From NCBI GenBank assembly GCA_012295275.1, contig CM022673.1, positions 22,540,413 to 22,604,412 on the forward strand: a stretch of 64,000 nt of DNA, in the 5' to 3' direction. The first letter of the stretch is position 1. The number at the start of each line of letters is the position of its first letter. Position numbers and translations under genes: made by a program. The DNA is from Chrysomallon squamiferum. Its lineage: Eukaryota > Mollusca > Gastropoda > Neomphalida > Peltospiridae. Shown piece by piece: positions 40,701-55,300 of this stretch. Under the pieces are notes generated by a model. That model ran no database searches. It was not told the origin of the DNA and saw only the letters and a program-made list of their open reading frames with translations.

Positions 40701-43084
40701 GTGCCAACTTCTGACTCACATATGTTTTGGATAGCATTCAAAACAGAATTTATTTGATAATTTGAAATTTAATGATTTCAGAAAAATAATTTCATCATTT
40801 CTTGATTTAGAACATTCTAAATGATACAGAAACTGTAAACTGAATAATTAGCCAAAAATGAAAAATCATGGTTTGTGTCAGAATTTTACTCAGCTTGGGG
40901 ATACACACTATATTTCAATTTTGCCTGCTTCTTTGGTTTAAGCAGTCCGCAGAAAATGCTAGAATTGTTTTTAAAGGTAAGTAGTACATGACAATTAGAT
41001 CTATACATTTTCATATTCTTGAAAATTCTGCTTTTATGAAAGAACAGAATACAAGCTGTAAGCTGGACAATAACAAAATTTAGACTGAAACTAAACCCTT
41101 ACCATAGCTGTATGTATTTGTAATTAGAATCTTATACATTTTGTTTTGTTTGGGTTGTTTTAAATTAATTTTTTTTTTTATATATATTAATATTTGTTTG
41201 CTATAAATATGATTCACATAGAGCTGTGTGAATAATCATGTAAAAAATACCAGTGGAAAAGAATTAAGCAGAAATCATACTATTCCATGTTCAATGACTG
41301 CTGTTTGAAATGTACTTTACATGAAATGAAAGTTTATATGCCTATATATTTAAAAGAAATATTGTATAACATTAGTACTACCTGAGGTTTAGTAATTGAA
41401 GTATCTTGTACCAGACGACAGTTAATATAATCAAGTACTCACATGTTAAACAAAATACTTATTATTCATTACATGGGCTATTCATTCAGAATTACTAAAT
41501 CAATCTTGACTAGGTTATGTTTTCATGTTTAATGCTGAGCACTACATTTCAGTAGCCCATTCTTTTCAGTCAAAAAAACAACAACAGATTTTGATGTGAG
41601 GAAGCAGGTTTCCTTTTTCATACTCTATATTTAAATACAACAATTTCCCTCATGTGTAATAGTTGCCATTGTGTAATACCTAACAACTGTTCATTTTATA
41701 TTTGTCTCCATTTTCGATACTAGATTCAAGAGATATAAGCAATTTTATAATACTTATAACATATCTCAGGAACTAATGGGCCAAACTTCATAAAACTGGT
41801 ATTGTTGAAAAGGCAATATAACAAAGATTCCAAATCTGCCATTATTGTTCAGTTTGGAAATTTTGGAGGTACACTGACCTTTTAACTTTGTTATGACCTT
41901 GAAATTGACCTTGTGGATCACATGACCTTGAGATGACCTTTATTGAAATTTAATCTCCCACATGTGGGTGATTTGATATGGAATGACCCAAAAGTTAGTT
42001 TCTGGTTATTTGTATTTTCTCTTTATTATGTAGTTCTTCAAAGTGGAGTATAAATTAATGTATTGAGATATCTGAAGATTAGTAAATATTTTAGTTTATC
42101 AAATATAAAAATGATATTGTTATTTATGTTGTGTTGCAACCTGGTGTAGAAAAAAGGCATTGATAAACACATCTGCATAAAATAGAATTGAAAATTTTGA
42201 AAAACTTACATTATGTTATTACACTTTGAATATATGTTCTAGAAGTAAAATCTTTATCTGTAAGTTTAAAACATTTCTGAATATAATAATTTATTAAAAC
42301 ATATTTTTATTTTTTTTAATAGTAAAATTGATATTAAAACAATATTTAAATACATTTATTATTACTATTTTTTAATTTTTTAATTTAAACTTGCAAGTTG
42401 GTGCATCTGCTGGAAAAGATCTGAAAAACTGATGAAGAAAAAAACTGATGACAGAGAAAAAAAAAAAAAATGATTGTTGCTACTTTGTTTTTGTTTTTTT
42501 GCAAAGCCATTATTGTTAACAGTTTTTATTATCAATTATATACAGGTTAAACTGTATTATTGATCAACCATTTATTTTATGATTACTTCAAGGTAAGATT
42601 ATCGGATTTTCCAGCAGTATAAGATTTCTTGTCATTGAATTATTTATGGCTATTAAATGAATAAAGATTGTGTTTTTTTCCACAGAAAAAAGCCAGTTAT
42701 GGATAAAAGATTTAAGAACAGTTGTTTTTGTTAATAAATCAGTGTGAATTTATTACATTCATGTGTAAAATGAACTGACTGCATCATTTGCTGCTTTTAA
42801 TGTTAAAACAATGTACTTGTACATAAATTTTGTTTTATATATAATACAGTAAAATAAAATTAAACTCGTAAGTCAACATACCACAGTATATGGCTTTAAC
42901 TAAAATAAAAGAATATTTAATGTGAATATACAAAACAAACAAGAAGGAAAAAAAGAATGAAAAAAAGAAAGAATATCGTATATAGTAAGTTTAAAACTCT
43001 TGTAAAGATAAAAAGTTATTACTCCAGAAGTAAAATAAAATGATTTTTTAAAAACAACAAACCCTGCTATCAAAAAACTAAATT

Positions 43085-43125
<41 letters not shown>

Positions 43126-43731
43126 TGCATTAAAAGTATAATCAATAACATAAGGAACAAAAATACAAAACAGCTTGTAATGGTCTTAAAGTTGTCATAT
43201 TTATATTTCCATTCTTGATCATTCCAAAAATAGAAGCACTGAAATGAATGTGTCGATTATATCAAAACAGATTTTTTTGAGTCCTATCAAAACACATTCA
43301 GAAATTAGAGCTGCTCACACACTGCTGACGTCAAAGGCTGGAAACTTATTAAATGAAACTTCAACTTGGCTGATCCCATTTTCTTAAGCTGTATGTCTTT
43401 ATCAAGGCACACTTCATCAAACAGTGCTCAGGCTACACATCTTCATGGTTTTTGGAATGCATTAAGTTATTTTGCAGTAGTGTTAACTGATCTACAATTA
43501 CAATGTGATGTGTCACTGCACAGGCATCATTTAACTTAATATTTGGTCTGTTGTCTTCTTGTGCTCCTGGAGATGATGATTATTATTATTATTATTTATT
43601 TATTTTAATCTTCTTTAATGTTTATGCATGTGTAAATTATTATTTTCTGCTTTTCCCCTGCCCTGACTACAAAAAAAAATAAATAAATAAGCAAACAAAC
43701 AAACAAATAATAACAAAAAAAAAAAGAATAA

Positions 43732-43769
<38 letters not shown>

Positions 43770-46700
43770 AAAACTTATTAAATAAGAAAGAAAATCCTTT
43801 TATGATTTCACTATAGATGATAATTTGCCAAACACATAAAGCCACAGTAATTAAGGTTTGTGCTTATTCTGTTAATTAGGACTAACAGTATATACCATTT
43901 GTAGAGTGGTAATTCATCAAACAATAGTACACATTCACAGAAATACTTTCACTGAAAATGTAACTTAATTAATATACTTATCATTATTGTGTCTTTGGTT
44001 GTTGTTGTTGTTGTTTGTTTGTTTTTTTTTTTTTTTTAATGATTTCTATATTGTGAAAGATAGATAATGAGACAGATAATTTGGATTTGTCCTTTTTAAT
44101 GCTGAAATAGGATGATTTGTTTTCTCTCCTATAAAATTAATTTTTAACTTTCTGTTTATTTATTTATTTACTTATTTAAACTTGTTATATTTCAAAATAA
44201 TTGTTTCTAATTAAGAGAATACTGAAAAGTCTTCTAATATTTTTAAAAGCTAAAAGCAGCAACATTATAGGCAGACACATTAAAATATGTAATATGTTCT
44301 GAAAACTAACAGAAGATAAAAAAAAGAATTCTTTTTGAAAAAACATTATGTGCAGATTTTAGCATTACTCTTACTTTCTGCAAGACCAGGAAGTGAGAAA
44401 AAAACAACTATGCAACACAAATCATGGTTGCATGTTTTTAATCAATTAGAGCAAGGTGAATCCTCATCTGTTTGCCAATAAATATTCACATCAGTGAATG
44501 TCAAAAATGAGAAATGTTCTAGACCACAGAGAAAAGATGGTATATTAGATAGAAGAAGAAAATTGCTGTTGAATTGTATTTATTATTGACTTGTTTTGTG
44601 GTAGACAGGTTAATAGCAGGGTAACATTCTGGTGGAAATTGTTATAAAATCATATTTTTAGTCTGTATGGAAGTTAGTATAAGATGGAATACAGATATGT
44701 TGGATGAAATTTGTTTTTTAATTGTTTGACAGTATTTCAGTATTTCATGTACTCTGACACTCAGTTAATATATCTAAGTACCTGTTCTACAATACATATC
44801 AAAAACAATAACATGAAATCAAAAAACTTCACATGCACAATGACATAGTTTATGTTCTTATTTTTAAAAAATATAACTTATGCAAATTTGCAACAGACTG
44901 TCATTTGTTTAACAGAATTGTATAGTTTGGTAACATAATCCTGTGGTTCTGTTGGTAATCTGGTTAATATCACAAGTAAAGTGTGGTTTTCTAACACTGT
45001 CTAAGTCCATTGAATATCTGGAAGATGTTCTCTATTGCTGTCATACTCTGGTGGATCTCATTGATTTTTATACAATTATTGATCTTCAGTTTATGTCTAA
45101 AAAATTTCCCAATTGCCTCCAGTGAATGACTGTAACATTGGTTAATGCTGATAGGCTGAGAAGCACGAATAACTGGAAGATTTGCTGATATGTTTGTTAT
45201 GATCATGGTACAGGAACATTTTGTTGATTGATCTGCAACCATCAATGAGAGGAATGCATACAAAGAAATCTGTATTTTAATAGCATCTGAAGCATTTGTT
45301 GATAGTTACATAGTGGTAATGAAAATTGACAATAATAGCAAAGAGAATTTGCATATATTTCATACTGTAACTGTGTAACTGGAGTTTTTCTGATGCTTTT
45401 AAAATCATGATTATTATCTATTAAATTATCAGTATATTATAAAATATCTGCTGATTGAGCTGTTATCATTATATTATTTAATTATCTGCTCAGAAAATTG
45501 AAATCAAGATCACATTGGAAACTATGTTGTTGGATTGTAATGACAATGGTTTGAAAATACTGGCATCATGATTAAAAACAGTAATGCATCATTTTTATTT
45601 TACTGCTGGACTTTTTCTGTGTCTATTTTATTCAGTGGTCTCATATACTGTCTTTTCTTATTTCATAGTAAAACTGTCAAAAATAAATTATACGTCCAAC
45701 AGCAGTTTTTAAACATCTTTCACATTAAAAAACAGATATAGTTAAACCAGTACTTTCTTTAAAAAAGTAAAGCTAAAGTCATATTCTTGGTTTTGTCATG
45801 GTTATTAACCTTAACCCAGATGTGTTTGTATGTAGCACCAGAATAAATATGTTAGTATCTTGCAAACTAACCCAAACCTTTCTTACTTTTCTTCAGGAGG
45901 AACAAAGAGCCCGGCTGAAGGCTGAGAAGATAAGAATAGCCCTGGAGAAAATAAAACAAGCAAAAATACGCAAGGTAAACTCAGATAATGAACAGGGAAA
46001 TCTAGTAGCGATTTTGTTTTCTACATTTGTGTTAATTTCAAACAAAAACAAAAAAATCAACAAATACAACCACAACAAACAACAACAAAATTTTTATCTA
46101 GATACAGCAGATTCAGATGTAGTCATTCTTTCTGAAAGGCTATGGAATTGTCACAGACAGACAGACAGGTACACACATATATACATATATAACAAGTTCA
46201 TTAATATGTTTAATTAATAAAATGAAATGCAGCTGATTTTTTTTTTTTTTAAATATTGCATATAGTCCTTACAATTAAAAACAAGATGTATACAAAAAAA
46301 AACAGACCACAACTTCAATATAGAACAGAATACAGCTTTTAATCTTGTTTTCAGAGACATTTGTGTTACTATCCACTTACTGTAATTTTGTTCTTTGTTT
46401 TCTGAATTGTTGGTAATAAGTTCAATATGATCAGACAGCACTCCTGTTGAGATATCATTCCAGTGATCAGAAACAGCAAAAAAACCACAAACTGTCTGCC
46501 TCCATGGACTAAATCATATCATTTTATTGGGTTTTTTAAACATAATTATTATTATTATTATTATTTATCTATTTTCATTTTTTTAATATTAGTTTTTAAT
46601 TATTATTATTTTGTTAAGCATTAAGTGTTTGTTACTGCATCAGATACTTTCTAAGGCACATATTTGAGATCTGTGAAAGAAAATATATATTGAAAAAGAA

Positions 46701-49700
46701 TTTAAATCTGGGAGCTTAGAGATTCAAATTATTTGCTTGGTTCAGAGTTTAGTGATATTTTAAAGTTTGCCCAAGGAAAATACTACCAGTAGACAGATAT
46801 CACAAACTCTGAGGACTTGTTTTTGTAATCTGGAATAATAAAATAAAGAGAATTAATCATCCAGCAGACAGTAATTTAAAACATTCTCAATGTATTTTAA
46901 AGAATGTTTTAGATTAATTTCCATTCTGGTCAGTGCTCCATGACTGCTGCAAAGTTTGTAGTAAGTAACCTATATCCAACTATTTTAAATGGAGCATTTG
47001 CAGTGTTTCTTATAAAATATATCACTTCAGCTATTTTATTGCTATTGTTAATGATATTACTCTGTTGTGGTTATTACTATTACTGACTGCTGTTACATTT
47101 TAATGATTTAGAAAAATATTTTATTTTCAGTTATTTGTTCGAGCATTTGCAAAGGACGGGAGCAGCAAAAGTATCTTGGTGGATGAAAAGATGACTGTTG
47201 GTCATGTGACCAGCTTACTGACAGACAAGAACCACATGAAACTTAATACAAAACTAACTGTCATAGAACACATGCCAGACTTGTTTATGGGTATGTCTGA
47301 AAAACTAATTTTATTCTGTCTCACAGAATTATATAAAGATATACATATGTAAAACTATAAGGAGTGTGTGCATGTGTGTGTGTTTTATAAAATAGCTGAA
47401 GTATTAGGATATTTCATGATATTAGTTACAGACATGATTTCTACCTGACTGACTGATACTTCTGTAAGTAAGAATACGTTAACAAGTTTGTCTCTCAAAT
47501 AAGGTATAGAATTCTCTCAGAACCATGTAGAAGAAAAACCAACAGAACTGCCATCCATTCAGTCATGAATAATAATTGTGACAGAATCACAATGGCAATT
47601 TGCCTTTATGTGTGGTACTTCACAGTCACCAGATCAGGTTACAGTGTGTGGGTATATACATCTGATAATATTTGTGTCAATAAGCCTGCAAGCATATCAG
47701 TTTCACTTTAGTAGGTCTCTGTTAATGGCTGATATGTCTAGATTAAAAAAATGTTTGTTTTCACCTGCAGTAAATATATGTATAATGTCAGAATATTTAT
47801 TATATGCACATAGCATTATGCATTCACACATAGCCTTAAGCAAATAGGGTAATCTAAGAATTACTATCTGTAATACAGGACTTGACATATAACCTGAATA
47901 CTGTGTAAAGTAGATCTTCTCCAGAGAATTTGAATTGGCACTGCTATTAACTATGACACCTTAATGATTAAGTTAGAAGGGAAATGTTTCATAACAACAA
48001 TTATTGCACTTCTATACCCCATATTGATAACTTATATGATGTCAGGTTTTCTATATGCATATATTATGGTCTCCAGCAGATAATTGACAAGAGTTAAGAC
48101 AGCTAGTATTAATAGTCTAAAACTCAACACTTTTGTATTATAACTGAGACAAAAGATTTTAACTTGAACAATAAACTCATCATTACCCTAACACTGAAAA
48201 CATGGCAACATTTGTAAATGATTCCCATAATTTTGTGTACAAATAGATCTGTTATCACTGAAAAGATTTTCATCCATTCTTCTTAGAGAATTAATTACCT
48301 GTGTCTTTTATAAAACATGACTCATAGACACACAAAAAATATTTGTCATGTTGTTACATGACTTGAAAATGTTAATTTCCATCTTAGTTGTTAGATCTTC
48401 ATTGTTTTTTTTCTGTGAACTGTCAAACAGATAGTAATAATTAATAAAAATAATGGTGAAAAACTAACTTGTAATCAAGTCGGTGCCAGTAAATTTTGGT
48501 AGGGTTAAGTCTAATGTATAATTAAATAGTTTGACTTACGAATTTTATTATTTAAAAGTTATTGTTAGAGATCTAAATCTTATGTTATTTCATTTGAAAA
48601 AAGACATTTTGAATTGCAGTATGTCACACTGACTGAATGAAGTTTTATTTATATTACCATTGTTGCAGTAATGTGATTTTTTATTACAGTGTTATTATTA
48701 CAACTACTGATACTAACAGTAATACTGAAGATTATGTTGTTATAGTATTAGTAAATAAATTAATAGGGATACTTTTATGGTATTGATAACACAGGATATT
48801 TGATTAAATAGGCACACAGAAAAAAATGGCACTCCCAGGTCCATATTTTTCATGAAACATGTTATAAAATTTCAGTTTTTATCAACTTTACATTTACATG
48901 TAATGGATACTGGCTAGTATGTTTCATATTATGTGGTTTGTATGCATAAAAAAGGAAAAATTGCAATAAAATCATAAAAAGAACAAAAAAATCTTTAAAC
49001 AAAGAAATTATATTTATTAATTAACTTACAAAATACTACTACTTCTACAACTAATAATAATAATAATTTCTTGAACAGTTTTTTAATTTTCATAAAATAC
49101 ATCATATATCTGAATTTTAAAATTTTGTAACAGTGACTCAGGAATTTCAGATTGTTGCAAGCTGTTGTTGGTATAATAACATAAATATGCAATAAATTAA
49201 TTGTGCTTCACCTCTATGTTACAGCTAAATGGTGGTGTTCAAATTACCAAGTTTCCTCTCCTTTTCATTAACACAGCAGCCATTTCCAATGAGTTTTGGC
49301 TTTAAATTTAGATAATTTTCAAGGTTACTAATGTGACAAATGAGTCAGCCAGTCTTTTAATGGTTACTGATAAAAACAGCCCAGTGTTTGTTTCAGTTTT
49401 TATTTGATATCCACAAATAATAGCAGTTTATGTAAATTTAGGGTTAAACTTAAATATATACATTATATATATTTAATTGTATAATGAAGTACAAATGAAA
49501 ATTGTAGGCCTATTTCTTGTTAATAATATACAGATATTTTGATTAAGACAGTTTATTAACAGTTTAGTCAATAACACGTATTGCATTTTAAAAATATGAA
49601 TTAGTACCAAATTCTATTTATATTCCACAATTATATTATTAAAGTTGTTTGTGTGTATTGTTCTGTAGTGTTTTCTTGTTGGTTTTTTTTTTTTTTAAAC

Positions 49701-52298
49701 ATTTTCTGGTTACTTAGTAAATAAATCTTTAAACATTCTATTTTTGTGGAAACATGGTTATTAAAATTAATTTTATGCCTCTTGTTATTTTTAATGTGAA
49801 TTTTTTTTTTTTTTTTTTTTATGTTGTAAGACTTTATAATTTTTTTTAAAAAGTAAGTACCGTATATACTTGTGTACAAGGCAACCTTATGTATAAGTCA
49901 ATGTGTATTTTAAGACCAAAAATTGCGTCATTTTAGGTATTACTTCAGGCAATTACAGAATTACACAAGTGAGTTTTGTTTATGAAATTAGGACCGATAT
50001 TTAGTGCAATTTGTCAGAGAAGTCTGCATTCCTAGATCACTGCAAGACGCCGTAAGGCATAACGCCGTACTGAAGGTTTTCTCACTTTAAAATGTATTTT
50101 TATGTCATTAAACGGAAGAATATAATGTTTTTCATTCATATTTGGTTTTGTTATTTAATTTTTCAAAAATTTTTATATGATAAAATTATATTTTTGAAAA
50201 GCTGAAAGACCGCGATTATTTTAAATGCATCTTGTAGCAAAAAATAGTCAAAATGGCGACTCTTCAGCAACAGCTACAAAAGCATTACCTATGTATAAGT
50301 CGACCCCCAAAATATTACCTTAATATAGTCTCCCAAAAATTCGACTTATACACAAGTATATACGGTACATAATTTTTTTTTATAAATGTATCAAAATAGC
50401 AACAAAAGAAGAAAAATACAGCATAAAAACTGCAGTTTGTTAAATTGACAGAAATAATCAGAGTAACCAGATAGTTTTTCTTTATTATTTGTTGTTTGTT
50501 TTTTTAGTTTTTTTCCTAAAAATATTGCTATTAAAGAAAGAAAACTTTTCAGAGAGATAATTAACATGATTTAATAAAGACAATAAATGTGGTATGAATT
50601 TGTATTTTTCAGAAAGAATCCTTGAGGACCATGATTCTCTGGTAGAAAACATGGTGATGTGGACAAGAGACTCGAAAAATAAAATTCTTTTTGAGGAACG
50701 ACAAGAAAAATATGACATTTTTCAACATCCTGAGGTGAGTGGATCAAACATTGAATAACTGTTATCTTCTCTTTTTTGATACATCTGAAATTTTTTATGT
50801 ATTTAAAATGTGTTTGTGTATAATAGGTTTTATTAGTGTTTATTAATGACTGTTTTATTTATAGAAATACTTGCTGATGGGAACATCATCAGAGAAGGGA
50901 ATTTCTTTAAGTCCAAAACAACAAGAAAACTTGATACAGGTGAAAAAAATAATAATGATTTAAAATGTGGTTACTAGAATAAACTTTTTTACAGTTGTCT
51001 AGATTCAGGCTATAAAGTAAATATTCTTTTTAAGCTTCATTCATGTTGTCTTTAATATGAATTAAATTTTAAATGTCATTTGAAACATGTAATATTGTTA
51101 GTGAGAAAACATGATTTAGAAGACTATTAAGATAACAAATTTAAAAGAAAATGAGTTAAAAGAAGTTTGAAATTTTTACTTTAAATTATTATTTTTTTTA
51201 TCAGGAATTTTTCTCTCGGCCTGGTTCACATGTACCTGATGTAGAAGGTGCATTGTATTTGAAATCTGATGGGAAGAAAGCATGGAAGAAATATTTCTTT
51301 GTTTTACGTGCATCTGGACTGTACTATAATCCTAGAGGAAAAACTAGCAAGGTATTATAATTATGTTTAAATTATGGGTTTGATTGTATGAACAAATATA
51401 AATGCATTTATTTAGTATACTTGCAAGTTTTAGTTGTCATTACACACCATATTCTATCAGTAATAAAAGATTGATGTAGAGTATGAAGACATTATTTTTT
51501 GCACTGACAGAAAAATTTATAATACCTGTAATAACTCTGATCTTGTTAATTAATTGTCAGGCTCGATTTCAAAAATGTAAATTCACAGGGGTTTTTTCCT
51601 ACCACTAATAACATTACTAGATGTTAAGAGGCTTTTATTGTGATTAAAATTTAATAAATTAATTGTTCTGAGTATGTGGATACTATATATTTTTGTTTAC
51701 AACCATGTTTTATTATTATCATCATCATCATCAGTATCATCATCATTATTATTATTGTTACTTTCAGGCACCCAAAGATTTGGTTTGTCTTGTGCAGTTT
51801 GAGTTTGTTGAGGTGTACTATGGACTTGGTTGGAAGAAAAAATACCATGCACCAACTGATTACTGTTTTGCACTAAAGGTAACAAAAATTCCTGATAAAA
51901 AAATAAAAATAAAAATGATTAAATTAAGTCAACTTAAGTGATTAGACATTCCTATTCTCCAGGAACTAACCAGTAAATATTTCAATACTGTTTATATGAA
52001 ATGGAATACTCAAAACTTCAGGCTTAAACTATAAATGGTAACTTGAAAACAACTTATGTGATGGCTGGTTTAGGAATTCAGGACAGATTGCCCTGAAAAC
52101 AGTTTGCCTGCCTCCTGTAATTGGCAGAGTAAAAATTCCAATAAGAAAAATACTTTGTCAAAAGATACACAGCTAAAATAAACTATGCAATATGTAGAGT
52201 CTATACGTCTTAATATTTGTTAATGGCACAAATCAGTAAATAATATAATATGAACAAATTTATAAAAATGTACATACACTGTTTATTTTCATTTTTTT

Positions 52299-52342
<44 letters not shown>

Positions 52343-55300
52343 ATAACACTGAACATTAAAATAAAAAACCAGTGATGAAACAAGGAAAATGGCAGTTTAT
52401 TACATTATTTCATAATTAACAATAGCAGCAGCTGGTGTGAAGAAACTAAAAACTGACTTTGGAGTGAATTTGCAGTCTGTGCATACTATCTCTTTGGACA
52501 CATTTTATAAAAATTTAATATTAATGTTTTTAATTGCAGCATCCACAGATACAGAAGAAGAACTCAAAGTACATCAGATATTTCTGTGCAGAGAGCAAAA
52601 CTGCTTTAGACCAATGGGTAATGGGAATCAGGTTGTCAAAAGTATGTATAAAATTTAAAATAACTTTTTTGTGTTGATATTTCATAATTTGCTTTAACTT
52701 AATTCTTGTCTTTCCTTTGTACTTATACAGTCTGTGGGTTTATAAGGAAATCATTTTATTTTTCATCTTATATTAATATTCATATTTTCTTTTAAAATAA
52801 TTCTCACTTCATTGTTTTATTTGTTTTCTCTATCCCTCAAAAGTTTTATTATATTTAAAATTGTTTACACTATTTATAAAATTGATATATATATTTTGTT
52901 TGTTTGATACATAAATACAATTCTTAGGTATATAATTTTGGGGTCTTGAAATAATTGATTGTTATTATTATTACTGTGGTTTTTCTGTAATTTTATTTTA
53001 GAACATGAATAGTTTACAGTTTTGAAAATTCTTCATTAATTTTGCCTCAGAGAACAAAATACAAAATACAAAAATACAAAAAGAAAAAAGAATGAATTAT
53101 TAACGATTTTAAATATTAATGATTTTTGTAGTTTTTTAAATTATGATTGTAATTAAATTTTTTAGATTGGTAAGCAAGTCTTGTACAATTATGACAGACT
53201 GCAGCATGACGTATCAATATGGGATCTGCGTGATAGCACTGAACAAGTGAATAATTTCCATTCTTCCAAATACCTTAATGACAGTATATCTCTAAACAAC
53301 ATGGGAAACCTTCACAGCAGCCAAATGTCAGTTCCAGAACCAAATTCAAGGCACTCTATTGTTACTGTGGTGAATTCTTCTTTAGTTCGAAATAGTACTT
53401 CTGGAGGTCCAGATTGTGAAAATCCAGATGAAATTATTGGAATTGAGATCACTCCAATACCAAATCGAAAAAGTTCTGTTGGTGGTATGAGCTGTGGGGA
53501 GTCAGCACAACCAAAGACTCCAGTAAAGCGTGTGTCCTTCAGCAATACTCATAGCATCATCAATGCAGATACTGGTGAAGAACTTCTACATCCAAAACAC
53601 AGAGACTCAATAACAAGTGCATCAACTGATTCTAGTGAAGATTCTAACTCCAGTGGTGAAGGTAGGCACAGTTTGTCAGCAAGAGGGAAGTTGCGGCCAA
53701 AATTGCCTGTGACAACAGAAACAACTCGCCAGTTATCAGAAATGTTCCAGACATCCACTGACAACATGTCGCAGTATGGAGACTCAGTCTTTTTAGATGA
53801 ACGGAAACCTTCAATAGGTTATTCAGAGAAAAGACGGTCATCATCTTCTTCTATTTCAAGTGACAAAGATAAAAGAGCAAATGAAATTGGAAATAAAAAG
53901 ATTTCACATGTTCGGAGTTCATCTGGCCCTTCACAATCTATGCCAACATCACAGAGAAATGAGATGTTTTCATCTCAGAATGAAACCAACAACCAGAAAA
54001 GTGTCGTATCTCAGTCAGTATCACCTCAGAGTGCAAGGCAGCACACACCTCCACCACCAGCTACCAACATGATACAAAACCCTTCCCGGAATGCTCCAGT
54101 TTCCAATATTGCTTCCACACCAGTTACAACATCAGCACCAAGTTGTCCTCCACTGATCTCTACAAAACTACAAATGTCACCTAATCCTTCTTCTCAGACA
54201 TCACTTCAAACATCTCCTAATGTCCCTTCTCAAAGGTCATGTAAGGCACCATCCCCAGCCAACATATGTTCTCCGCAACAGATGAACAATCCACAGAACT
54301 CTTCAGATATTTATGTGAAGTCATCTCCAAGGTATGACAGAATTAATACTTATGAGAACATTTCAAATGGATATGCTTCTGGAATAAATGGAACAATGCC
54401 TCAGCTATATCCTGGTCAAGCACCTCAATCACATCCAGGGCAGGCTTCCCAACAGCAACATGGAAGCAGGGGACCACCACCACCACCACCTCAGAAAAGT
54501 CATCATCCACCTCAGTCAACAGCTGCTAAGAGTCATCCACCACCACCTTCGGTGTCACAAAGGCATCCTGGAACCATGAATGGAATGCCTCTTAGTCCAC
54601 AGATAAGCAGAACTCCAGGTATTGAAGCTTGTATGAATGGATCTTTAGGTGATATTCGCAAGTCATCAAGATCAGATGGTGAAGGAGGATCACCTACAAG
54701 ATCAGCTATTCCTATGCCAGTGCCAATAACACCACAAGAACAACATCCACCTATTACAGCTCCAAAGCCAAAACAGCCACCCGTATCTCCTGCTGTTAGT
54801 CAGCACAACAAAAAGCAACAACAACAAGCAGTGCAAAATGGAACTCATTTTGCTAAACTGTCTGAAACAAATCACCCTGAGTCACCAGGTTTTGCTGATC
54901 ATGGTATACCAATGCCACCACCAATGCCACTGTTGCAGACATCACCAACACAATCAATTTCTCAGAGATTGTCCAGCATTAAACATCCTACCCCCACAAC
55001 TCCTTTAATTACTGCCAATAAAAGTAAACATGGACCCAAAAATATTCAGAGAACCAATAGTGCAATGAAAGGGATTGTGGATAATGAGAGTGGTATATCT
55101 CTGCCATTTTTAGCAGAGTTATCCAAAAGGTCATCTAATGTCCAAAATGGTCAACCAAATCAGGTTCATCAGGGACATAGCCATGGAATGAAGAGAGAAA
55201 ACCATACTGCTGAATGTTTTTCTAATTCTAACCAGTCCAACAAAGCAAATCATAGACGTTCATCATCAACAGGTGGTAGTGGTGGTGGGGGCAATAACAA

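Larger units (their letters stand above)
34343..45896 (+). other. Intron 3 (11.6 kb), transposon-rich
   Basis: It holds the 2.56-kb transposon at 35505-38060, a MITE at 38546-38914, an inverted copy of the intron-2 transposon family at 39251-40372, an internally deleted relative of the first transposon (41758-41989), and (TA)n and poly(A) tracts near 43.1 and 43.7 kb. Vertebrate RIAM has a polyproline stretch between the segments encoded by exons 3 and 4. No such coding is visible here, so either it is absent in this lineage or a small exon was missed. Confidence 0.8.
50735..53165 (+). other. Introns 6-10 (130, 265, 416, 661 and 524 bp) between exons 6 and 11
   Basis: Five short GT-AG introns lie at 50735-50864, 50940-51204, 51352-51767, 51879-52539 and 52642-53165. 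They cluster over the PH-encoding exons, in contrast to the multi-kb 5' introns. They hold a TCA/TTA microsatellite (intron 8), a (GT)n tract (intron 9) and a short AAAATAC-type repeat near 53050-53085 (intron 10). Confidence 0.9.

Noticed and set aside
43615-43845. Minus-strand frame with long Phe/Leu runs
   Set aside because: Driven by a poly(A) tract; it mimics a membrane segment but has no coding signal.
44943-45263. Overlapping frames on both strands near the end of intron 3
   Set aside because: Open frames of this size on both strands, with no conserved motif, are expected occasionally; neither joins exon 4 through a good donor and in phase.
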